Shown: positions 50,003 to 61,946 of the stretch, piece by piece | Position numbering within the stretch: position 1 is the first letter of the stretch | How the letters are laid out: the number at the start of each line of letters is the position of its first letter | From: Camillea tinctor | Taxonomy: Eukaryota; Ascomycota; Sordariomycetes; Xylariales; Xylariaceae | Direction of reading: 5' to 3' | Assembly (NCBI GenBank): GCA_022578605.1 | Contig: MU394054.1 | Coordinates: 1,118,945-1,182,944, forward strand | Length of the DNA: 64,000 nt | Position numbers and translations under genes: made by a program | The notes under the pieces: generated by a model | Databases searched by the model: none | The model's input: the letters and a program-made list of their open reading frames with translations, nothing else | Told to the model about the DNA's origin: nothing

Positions 50003-52814
50003 AGTCGGGGTCTGAGCCTTGCATCCTTAGCACGGCTTCTGACACTTGAAAGATGACAAGGCTGAAGAGAAGGGGGGAACGGACCCACGACGGAGAGGAT
50101 CCGGTGGCGGTAAAGGTATATTAAATCAACCAAGGCGCGACTACACGTCGGTAAGATTGCTCCCATCAACTACTTGTCGACGATATCATCGTACGATTCA
50201 TTGCAACGGTCTCTATACGAACGTTCCCAACCTGGAGATGGACTGACAAACTATTTTTTTTGCGGGCTGGCCGCCTTGCTGGATCGGTTTGGTCGAGGCA
50301 ACGAGGTGCACCCAGCGATGTCGTGGGAGAAATGAGGATCTCCTCAGTTGACCAGCCAATAGAATGAGGCGTATGGTTCAGGGTTGACAGCGATCAAATC
50401 CCGAGTGGCCGGAAAAGACCCCGAGCCTTTGGGTCTTGGGAACGTCGCGTAGAAATACTACTACTACACACACACAGATAAAGCCATGCGACGAACTGAT
50501 GACGGGGTTTTCTTTTTTTTTCTCTTTTTTTTTTTCTCAATCTAGATCGTGCGTTAGATAGAGTCGGTGTTCGAGATGGTATATGCAATGACACGGGGAG
50601 GGTCGCGACTAGTTAATGTGATTCTCGGTTTCTCGGCGATTATTCCGTAAAAGCGGGGAATTTCACGATCCCAGATGTCCCAAATAGGCTTTTTCCCAGG
50701 GCTTCCAGGGCTTTGAAGTTAAGTTGTTGTCACGCTGACACAACTAATAGTTCCCAATATGTTTCTTTTCTCTCTTTTTTCTTTTTTTCTTATCGTTCTC
50801 TATACGTCATGGTTGAGGGAGGGGGGTGAAGAAAAAGGGGGGGTGGAGGGAATATAGTGGTATATAATGGGAAATCTTTTTTAAGACATCGTGTTATCGA
50901 CTTAGTCCCAAGTCCCAAGTTGTAGGTAAATCCCAAGTCCTTGTCCCAGTCTATGCAATGCCGCTGACTTTGTGTTACTTGATGAGCGGGATCTGTTATG
51001 TGTGTGATGTGTGGTGCGTGTTGTGATGCATGTATGTTTGAAGATCATCGCATATGTGAGACATGAAGATGTCTATGCGAGGAGAGTGAGAGAGACGAGG
51101 TCGGATGAGGAGAGTGAGAAAAGGGAAAAAAGGAAAAAAAGGAACTAAAAAAAAAAAGAAAAAGAAAAAGAAAGGGAAGGGAAAGAAAGAATAAGGTACC
51201 TACTTCCTTCTTCTATTCGTTCTCCTCGATTGAGTCTCCTAGGTTAAGTTAGTACTACTTTCCCTCTCATAACTCACCACTCACCACTCATCACCCATCG
51301 CTCATTGCTTATCGCTCGTAACTCCCACAACATCTGAGATCATGATGCCGCTGCTTCATTTTCTCTCTCCCCCTCTCTCCTTCTCTCTCACACACATACT
51401 TACACATTCCCTCACTCTGTATAATCAACATCGACTGATCTTTTGAAATGTTGATATTGATGACAGCACACATATCATCTTGGCACTAACCATGTGGGAA
51501 TAAAAAAAATCAAACCAGAATTGTTCTGTCTCTGCATCTCGATTGGTGTAAGGTACGAACGTAACCTTGAACCTTGATCGCACGGGTGACCGGATATTGG
51601 TCTTTAGACTTCTAAAAGATGATGAATAGAATACGCAAGAACGACGGGGATTCTCCGCGTGGCTGCACCAGCGGTACTACCTAGTTGTAAGATAGTACTC
51701 AGCATCTTATTTTCCACGCCGTACGGAGTACCAATCGAAGATGCAGAGATGACAGCAGGAGGGAAGATGGGAAATTTTTAACTCAAAAGGTACCTAGCCT
51801 TATAAAGGTAGGAGTTTATTTTTTTTTTACTTTTTTTTTTTTCGTTTCAATTGGTATCCAACCAAATCCGGGGTTGGCACTATTCTTAGTAAGTTATCAT
51901 GCCATCTACTACACTAACCTACCTAGCCTAGTATCTATCCGGGCCATCTACACCTCCTCCTGGATCTAAAAGGGATTTGTGGGGCGGAATGTTCATCATA
52001 TCTACCAGCCATAAACGGCTTAACATGATTGGTCCTAAGGTGTTGTGGAATCTCATAGATCACCTCGACATGACCTGCGGAGAGCTAAGTTTTAAGGATG
52101 GGCTTAGGACATCTGAAGTAGTTTTCTTAAGAAAATGTATAAAGTAGTACGCTGTGGATATGGTGGACATTCCGCCCCACAAATCCCTTTTAGATCCAGG
52201 AGGAGGTGTAGGTATTATTCACCAACCTATAAGTTAGTAAGAACCTACCTGAGTTTATGTGGAGTAGTACTCCATAGAGTGGAAAGGAGACGGGACCTCA
52301 CCTAGGGGAACGAGGGGAAATGTGGCTTTCTCCTAATGTGGCTGGCTTTTATGGTCACACGTGTGGCTGGGAGTACAAAGTACCTACCTGTACTTACCTA
52401 GGTAGCAAGATAAGTTAGGGGCTACATACACTATAGGCTTAGGGAATCGTGCCTAGGTAAGTACCTAGGAAGGTATAGGTTCCGTAAACTCCAGCTACAG
52501 GTTGCACCTTGGGTCCATGCGCTGTAGCACATGAACAAATCCGGCATTGACCGAGGTCCATTCCTTCACATGCTGCAACGCTCTTTAGTGACGGACATAG
52601 CGTCATTGCCTTTTGCTAGCTTCCCCGATCCCGAAAATCAAAACCTACAGGTTACAGAAACCTCTACAAGAACGACTGTACAAAAATCCTCCAACTTCTT
52701 AACTCCCCTTCAGAGTCTTACATCAACATAGTCCTTTGTATCTTCATCTTCCAATACCTGCTACATATTGGCTTTCTCGTATATCCCAACCAATTATCTT
52801 CACAATTCTACAAA
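50003..52814. other. Intergenic DNA with a MITE
   Basis: Upstream region of the Zn2Cys6 gene, then CT- and A-rich low complexity (50,510-50,540, 50,760-50,800, 51,118-51,190), a CTCACCACTCA-type short tandem (51,270-51,330), the MITE-like element at 51,951-52,208, and TACCTA/TAGGTA-rich DNA (52,380-52,480). The last 100 bases are the leader of the SCP2 gene. No coding sequence recognised. Confidence 0.55.
51951..52208. mobile_element. MITE-like element with 57-bp terminal inverted repeats
   Basis: The two ends are inverted copies starting CACCTCCTCCTGGATCTAAA: 42 bases match perfectly, then 57 match with three differences. The element is 258 bp, carries no coding capacity, and is flanked on both sides by TA (51,949-51,950 and 52,209-52,210), as expected for Tc1/mariner or pogo-type insertion. 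All three mismatches are T in the left arm against C in the right, consistent with C-to-T decay. The family is unknown to me. The boundary is not certain, because the next base outside is also complementary (C and G). Confidence 0.75.
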
Positions 52815-53344
52815 ATGGGTCTCAAGAATGGTATGTTTTCTCTCGCTTACGCGCTTGAATTGCCGGGCTGTTTCAGTAGAATCGCGGGTAGGTATTAACA
52901 ATCTACTCCAACAGACAAGTTCCCTTCTTCGGAAGCCTTCGACGTGATTAACTCGGCGCTTTCGTCGAGCGAAGCCGACCGGAAGGACGCGATGAAACAA
53001 GGCAACGCAGTCTTCGCATTCAACCTCAAGAACAAGGCCGGCGAGACCGAGAGCTGGCACATCGACCTGAAGGAGAAGGGTACTGTCGGTACCGGTCTAG
53101 GAAACAAGCCCAATGGTGAGTTGCGGCCAAAATTACTCCAGTTATACATATTGCGACAGCTGACACCAAGCTCTTGTCAGTCACCCTCACGCTCTCCGAT
53201 GAGGATTTTGGCAAGCTCGTAGCTGGGCAGGCCAACGCCCAACGACTATTCATGTCAGGAAAGCTCAAGATCAAGGGAGATGTAATGAAGGCAACCAAGC
53301 TAGACCCGATCCTGAAGAAATCCCAGACCAAGGCCAAGTTGTAG
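52815..53344 (+). CDS. Sterol carrier protein 2 (SCP2)-domain protein, peroxisomal
   Basis: Small lipid-binding protein resembling fungal SCP2-only proteins (yeast-type POX18), probably presenting fatty acyl-CoA to peroxisomal beta-oxidation. Exons 52,815-52,830, 52,915-53,115 and 53,181-53,344 give 126 aa. It begins MGLKNDKFPSSEAFDVIN. The SCP2 signature is AVFAFNLKNKAGETESWHID, then LTLSDEDFGKLVAGQANAQ and LFMSGKLKIKGDVMKATKL. The C-terminus AKL is a PTS1 peroxisome signal. The acceptor at 53,181 is preferred over 53,160 because a CTGAC branch motif lies at 53,160-53,164 and the join NKPN-VTLTLSDEDF fits the family; use of 53,160 would add seven residues in frame. Confidence 0.92.
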
Positions 53345-54849
53345 GAGGCTATACCCATTCGGTGGTTTACAACATATTGGCTAGTTAGACTATATCTAGC
53401 CCGATTGGATTTTACATGCGAGATCATTACTTGTACAATTATTTTTCTATTCAATCGTCTAAAATTCTATACCACATACTTTTTACACCTATTCATTCCC
53501 GCGAGCTTCGTACAGCAGTGATACACTACACTACACTATACTACATTAAATTAGAGTCTACAAAGTCTACCCCCTCCACAGTTATGGTTATTCATTGTTA
53601 TGTATTAGGACGATGGAAGTGGATCAATGCGACGTCAGCTCTCGTGATCGAGGAATAGCGCAGATCTCGTTACGATGTCAGTATCCACTGTGTAGTGTTC
53701 TATATATTGAATTATATATAGATGCAAGGATGGCGGTTTATTATTGACCGTATTGATTTGAGAAATAAATAAAATAAAATAAAATAAAAGAGAAAGCATC
53801 GTATGGGAAAACCTGTCTATATATGCATATTCGTAGGATCGAAGAAATAAACCTCATTGTTTACACTATTAGATATATTCGTGTAACTTACTGCATATAA
53901 GGGCACGGCGGCGCCTATTTGATGGGACTTCGCGCACGAATTACCAGTACTGAGGTAAGCATGAAATAGTGTACATATGTACGGAATAGTGCTAGTACAT
54001 AGGCAGTGCACTAGCTAGGTACTACATTAGCCATGTTCTCCAATCCCGTCCCCTCTATCGCAGTCGCGTCATGTGAATGTATAAAAAAGATGGAGAACAT
54101 ACCTGAGGCAACTACCAGTAGTACTTAAGTACGGGAAGGTATAGGTAGCAAGATGGAGTTATAGCGAAGGAAAAACCGTTAATCCATATGGTGAGTGGAG
54201 CTTTAGAGAGGGTCCGTGCTGCCAATGGGGCGCTCTCATTGACCGGGTGACGGACAGACTAAAACCCCCTGATTCCCGATTGGGCCTGGCTCAGTTTGTC
54301 CCTGTCCGTCCTTGTTTTTTAGGCGCCATCGTTTCCCCAGCAAGAGTGCACAAGCCCAGTCCAGCCCAAAAACATACATCACCTTTTTTTTTTTTTTTCC
54401 TTCGAGGTAAAAAAATTCCCTGCCATTTGGACAAGCATCCAAATCTCGAGATCGGCATCAACCATCGAGAGAACTGGGAAAATCTCTAGAGACACATTTC
54501 CAATATCCAGTGTCGAATAGAAGATCATCTTTAAACCGTTCCTGATTTCTTTTCTTTTCCTTTTGGCCGCCTGAGGTGCTGCCAGTGTGGCATTGTAGCA
54601 TCGTGCCATTCCTTTCCCCCCCCCCTTCCGTTTCCCTTGATCCATTCACGCATTCCATTCACCAACCCACCAACTATCCATCGCTCTGCCTAATCTATCC
54701 TTTTCCGTCATTCCACACGACCTACTTGACCTACTCGATCATCCCGACACGACGCGCCCATCATCGCATCGGTCGGAATCATCGACTCGCGCAAAATTAC
54801 GCGTTTTTATACCCCCAGCTGACACCCTCGTCTTCACGCGTCATACACG
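53345..54849. other. Intergenic DNA between SCP2 and nucleoporin genes
   Basis: AT-rich, with an AATAA/AAAAT tandem at 53,763-53,789, which may serve SCP2 polyadenylation or simply be low complexity. It becomes CT-rich with a T-run (54,384-54,399) toward the nucleoporin leader. The ORF-like stretch from 54,576 overlaps the start of the next gene in another frame and is not a gene. Confidence 0.55.
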
Positions 54850-57800
54850 ATGAGTTTCAGCGCTACTACACCTCTCAAGTCACGCCCGCCGCCAGGGCAA
54901 CAAGGCTCAACTCCCTTCCGCTCTGCTTCTGCAAGCAAGTTCCGATCTTCGCTTGTCCCCATGAACAAACCCTCTTCTTACCGCCCGCGGAACCCGCCCA
55001 CCAAGGCTACGGGCTCCTTGGCTACCGAGCGGGATATCTTTCGCACCTCTTCTCCGCGTACCACCCGCACGACACTTTTTGCGCCCAATATTCCTGCAGA
55101 GGCGTCGCGTATGGGTTCAAGCGTCCGCAAGTTTGCCCCCCAGCGGAGTGCTCATGGCGGCATGTCCAGTACAGCGTCTGCTGATCTCTTCAAGATGAGA
55201 ATACCCTCACCAGATCCCCATCTTACCGGCGAGGCTCTTGCCAAGGAAGTCCCAGACGACCCTAATCGCAAAGGCTCGGTCTATGCTGATCAGTTCCTCG
55301 CCCACAAATGTCCTCCGGGTTTCGATGATCTTCAGCGACGACAGTTCTTCTGCATTCTCGATCTGCGCAGACTCAAATATGCCGCTGACGAAATATTTGC
55401 CAAGAAGGACTGGAAGCTGAATATTCTGAACTTTGCAAAGGAGTATGAAAAAAGTCGGGGATTGATTATGCTCCGATATGGTCTCTACGAATTCAAGAAC
55501 GTGAAACCATCGGAAGAGGTGCTTAAGAAATGGAGAGCCGCCCACGGTCTGCCAGATCCCGAGCCCCAAGAGAGCACGACGACTTCGAGCTTGGGTCAGA
55601 CTCCCCGCCGAAATGGGCTTTCGAATGGCACCGGACCGACGAAGCGCAAAGCTGAGGACGACTTGACACCAAAGGATAACACCCTGATGGCCTCAACCGC
55701 CAACCAGAACAAGCGCCGCAATATGGAACAGGAGTCGACTGATCCTGTCCTTACCGGCCCTGCGCCATTCAAGAAGAGTAAGCGGAAGGCAGAAGAGACT
55801 GATGAGCCAGACGAGAATCAGCCTAGCAAACTGCAAAGACCGGCTGCTTCTCCGGCTACATCCAAGTTTGAGAGCATTCTCAACAAGGCCCAAAATGGCC
55901 TCTCTTCTCCCCTGAAGCGATCTGCTCCAGTCTCTACACCTCTAGGAGCACAGAAGTCTGCTGATTCTCCAAGCACGAGCTTTACCCCGAAATCAAACCC
56001 GTTTGGCAAGTCCACCTCTGGCGTGGATCTTGGCATAACAAAGACAACCAACGGTACCAGCGCCTCAGGATCAGTACTCTCCGGTCACAAATTGGGCTCT
56101 ACACCTACCACCACCACTACCTCTGGGAATATCTTCAGCTATCTCTCCGAGAGCTCTGCAAACAATAGTGGTAATGAGAATGGTGTTGAAGACGATGATT
56201 CGGACTCAGACTCGGGTCCAGAGTCGGAGGAGAACCGCGATGCCGCACCTAGCGATGGGCCTAGTGCTGTTGCCAGTGCTGGTACTAGTACTCCCCCAAC
56301 CCAGACTGGCTCGTCGTTATTCCCCATGAGCAAGACAAGCAGTACCTCCAATATCTTCGGTAGCCTTACGAAGCCTAACGACCTCGCCCCTAAAGGTGGT
56401 CTTTTTGAGCGGGTAAAGATGGGAGCTAACGGCCGCCCTTTGCGGGCTACCCCTGACTTGGACGTCAAGGAAGATGATTCTATTGCTGAGCCGCCTGCTG
56501 CTGAGCCGCAGCAAGACAAGACTCCCACGTCGAAGCCAGGTGATTATACCTTCAACCCTTCTACTACGCCTATATCTTTCAGTCAGCCCGCATCTACCAC
56601 TCCCAAGCCATCTCCAAGTAAGGTGCCAGCCGTGGAGCCTACCAAGGTGGAGTCTTCCTCAACGTCAAATACTTCGTCTATCTTCAAAAGTACGGAATCG
56701 GCACAGGCTTCTCAGTCGACCATGCAAGCTCTCTTCGGTACGCCTAATTCATCCAAGCCGAAGTCAACTGAAGGGGCGAATTCCATCTTCAATACACAAA
56801 AACCAACTCCAACGCCAACTGGCCTGTTTGGCGCAACTCCAGCGAAACCATTGTTCGCAAACGTTAACGACTCTGGCGCAACAGCCTCGAAGGAGATCAA
56901 AACCCCAGCCCACCCAAAGCCACTGTTCAGTGGTGCGAAGGCAGAAGAGGTCTCTTCTACCCCTGTAGGATCGACACCCGAATTCAAGGCCCTTTTTGGT
57001 GGCAGCACCCAGAAAGGCAATAGCACTACTACAAATGGTGCAGCAGGTAACCAAGGAGCTTTTAAGGACATCAAATCACCTGCTACGAGCTTGTTCGGTG
57101 CCAATTCGGATTCACCACTGTTCGGAGGCAAGACCAACACCAGCGCTCCCGCAGGTGCGAAATCAATCTTTGGGACTCCTACTCAACAGCCGTCCTCTAG
57201 TTTCACATTCGGTGATTCAAAGCCCGAGACGATCAGCGGGACCAACCAACAGGCATCCTCTAGTTTCACGTTTGGTAGTTTGAAGCCCGAGAAAACCAGC
57301 GAGACTAACAAGAGTAGTGATGAGCCTGCCCAGGGGACAAAGCCCCCCGAGACACCTACAGCCAAAGCTCTTTTCGGTACACAGGCCTTAAAACCTGTCT
57401 CTGCTACGCCAACACCACTGTTTGGTAACAACCAAGCGACTCCCGCAGAAAAGAAACCAGAGGCATTGAGCGCTGCTAAGACTGGCTTATTCAACAGCAA
57501 CAGTAACAATAGTGCCCCAGCTAGCAATGGGTCCATATTCAATTTTGGTGCTCAGGCATCCCCTGCCGTAAATAACAGCCAGCCATCGCCCGCTCCCTCT
57601 TTCACCTTCGGCGCGAATCCAAACTCTGCCCCGGCCTTTTCGTTTGGTGCTTCACAGCCCCCGCAAACTAATGGAGCCGATTCTAAGAAGATCGACTTCC
57701 AGTTTGGAAACTCTACCCCTAGTGCGAGCACAACGACACCATTCACTTTCGGTCAGGATACTTCTGCAAGCTCGAGTTTCACGTTCACGGCCGGAGGCAA

Positions 57801-58711
57801 TGGGCCAGCACCAAGTAACCCTTTTTCGAACCCAGGTTCAACATCTTCGGCTCCGAAGTTCAGTGGCAATGGGAACTCTGCCATGCCAACTCCACCATCG
57901 AGCTTCAACTTCAGCTTTGGCCAGCAAGCACCGTCTACTCCGAACACAGTCTCGGCAAGTCAGGGCAGCACCATATTTGGTGGTTCTTTCAACGGAGCTA
58001 GCGCACCCCCAAGCTTCAATTTCACCCAAGCAACACCATCTCAGACCCCCTCAAGTAACTTGGCGTCGAAACCTGCACCAGCCACTTCAGGGGTCTTTAG
58101 TTTCCTGCAGGCAGGCGGCGAGGCGTCTACTGGAGCCAGTTAGTGTGTTCTTTTACTTGATATGAAAAAACAGTAGCTAATATTTTTTTTGGATAGATTC
58201 ACCATTTCCTGCGCCGTCGAGCATATGCACCACCCCTGTGAACGGCACGCCTGAGCCACAAACTCAGAATGAGGATGGTGAAGAAGCCCCGCAGGAGCAG
58301 CTATCGCTCACAGACGGTGGTCCGGGAGAGGAAGACGAGATCATTTTGCACGAAATCCGTGCTAAGGCGATCAAGTACGTACCAGTCAGCAAGGATAGTG
58401 ATGACGACCAGGCGGAGAAGAGCAAATCACCATGGTCTACCCAGGGTGTCGGTCCTCTCCGTGTACTCAAGAACAAGTCAACGGGGACTGTCCGGATCCT
58501 ACTACGTGCAGAGCCGAGAGGTCATATTGCTATGAACAAGACGATTCTCTCGGACATAGCGTATAAAGCCCAGGACAAGACGCTCAACTTTGTCACTGCC
58601 AGTGATGATGGTTCGTGTCTAGAGACGTGGGTTCTCCAGGTGAAGAAACCCGAGTTCGCTCAGGAGCTGGCGGGAGTTCTCGAGGCGAACAAAAGCGCGA
58701 ACAAGAAATAA
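54850..58711 (+). CDS. NUP2: Nup2-type FG nucleoporin with RanBP1 domain
   Basis: Mobile nuclear-pore protein that binds importin-alpha and Ran-GTP and helps release cargo. Two exons, 54,850-58,138 and 58,197-58,711, give 1267 aa. Residues 1-100 are basic and disordered. About 130-240 is a conserved fungal Nup2 block (YADQFLAHKCPPGFDDLQRR, KKDWKLNILNFAKEYEKSRG, LPDPEPQ). About 240-1090 is Ser/Thr/Pro/Gly-rich with dozens of FG-type repeats (LFG, IFG, FTFG, FNFG, FSFG) and clusters such as KRKAE and KKSKRKAEE that may be nuclear signals. The C-terminal RanBP1 domain (about 1132-1257) shows EIRAKAIKYVP, GPLRVLKNKSTGTVRILLR and ETWVLQVKKPEFAQEL. The only intron (58 nt, GTTAGT donor) sits between FG region and RanBP1 domain; read-through would hit a stop at once and remove the Ran-binding part. 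Length is above yeast Nup2 (720 aa) but normal for filamentous fungi. Confidence 0.93.
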
Positions 58712-59678
58712 TTGGCTGGAAACCAATCGCCCCACTAAGGAGAAGGGGTCGCTGTCTGTTTGTACGAGAGGGTATACTAGAGAAATATTCGCGTCGGTCT
58801 CAATTTTCTAAAGGGTTGTCTAGGGGATTTTTACGTCTTATAAGAAAGGCAGGAAGGAGCATAGGGGAGCGCTGGTTCTTTTCTTTTCTTTTCCCGTATG
58901 CATCACAAAAAAGGGGGTTAGGCAGGTTGCTATTGTTCCTAGGATGCTGGTTAGCAACTAGAGTCGTCTCTGTCTAAGATTGATATTGTATTGTAACATG
59001 AAAACGATTTCGTTTGCGGGATCAAAAAGATTCCAGCCTTGCATATTAATATATGTCACGTTCAGACCAGACATGATAATATCTTTTTTTTTTTTTTTTT
59101 TTTTTTTCCTTCCTCGCAGTCTTTGACCCAAAAGCTTCAAATACAGTCGAACCTTGGAACCTAAAATTTTAAAAGTGGGTGTACCTATTATGGTTTTTTA
59201 AAAGATTCCTTAGCTGCTTTACCTAGGGTACATATTTACATACCTACTACTTATCTACCATGCAGAGTGGGGTAAGTAAATGCTCTTTTTTTTTCTTGGA
59301 AGTATCTTACCTTCTTGTCCAGTGACTGATCGAAGAAAGGTACTTAGGTGCACCTGCTTTACCTCTAGGGCTAGCATGTTTTACCTACATACTTAAGTAT
59401 GTACATAGGTCAAGTACTTAAGTAAGTACTACTAGAAGTAGCGCAGGTACTACCTAACGTATTATTATTATTCCCTCACCCAGTACAATACAAAATTTTC
59501 AATGCTCCTATGTCGAACCCGATCCATCGCCAGTAAATATTTATACAAACCCCTCCCCCACCACCGTTTGGCACCACCACAGATACATATCCAAATCACC
59601 CAAACCACCCACGGTATTACCTCTTTCACTACCCAGACCCAACCTACTCTAGTTCAACCGAGGACTGCATATCACAAA
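58712..59678. promoter_or_regulatory. Intergenic DNA and spermidine synthase promoter
   Basis: Begins with the nucleoporin 3' region, then a T-run at 59,084-59,107, then a palindrome-rich segment (59,210-59,460) of TACCTA, TAAGTA and ACTTAAGTA words, then a C-rich leader. An in-frame upstream ATG lies at 59,502 with no stop before the main start at 59,679. Confidence 0.5.
59084..59107. repeat. T24 homopolymer
   Basis: Twenty-four consecutive T bases, about 370 bp after the nucleoporin stop codon; could be misread in length. Confidence 0.85.
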
Positions 59679-61341
<1,663 letters not shown>

Positions 61342-61904
61342 GCAGTCCTTACACCACAGGTCTCTAAGCAACTAAGCACAGGGGTTGATCTGTCTTTACT
61401 CCTGGTGGTTAGGTTAGCCAAAAGGGTGTTGCCAATCTAGACAGCCACGAGAGAGATCTAGTGTATGCCATGGTGGCTGAAGCCACTATTGCCAAGTCTC
61501 CCGTGGATTTAGACCGTCTAATAGGCAGGATATAGTGGGAGGGATTGCTGGTTTGATACGAATGAAACACAGTTTCCATGATGATCATATTTAGATATCG
61601 AGAGATTTGACATTCGACGCGAATTAAAAGGGGGGAAAAGGTTACATAGATTCAAAAAATTCGGTACTAGTTGGGACAAGAAGAAAACTCGGTCTTTAGT
61701 GACAACCCAAATTTTACACGTGAAGTTACATCAGAGACTCATGTATTGTTCGTCTTCATTAGTCTAGTCTTCGACTTCTACACGCGTGCCTATGGGTAGT
61801 GAATGTCACAGTACACTATCTTATATCGGACAACTTGAAGTTATTGCTATTGCACAAGGAACTAGAACTATGCCATTACGACGTGTATATACATATATAT
61901 GAAC

Positions 61905-61946
<42 letters not shown>

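Noticed and set aside
54576..55184. 202-codon forward frame overlapping the nucleoporin start
   Set aside because: Shadow of the CT-rich leader and the nucleoporin coding region in another frame; no domain.
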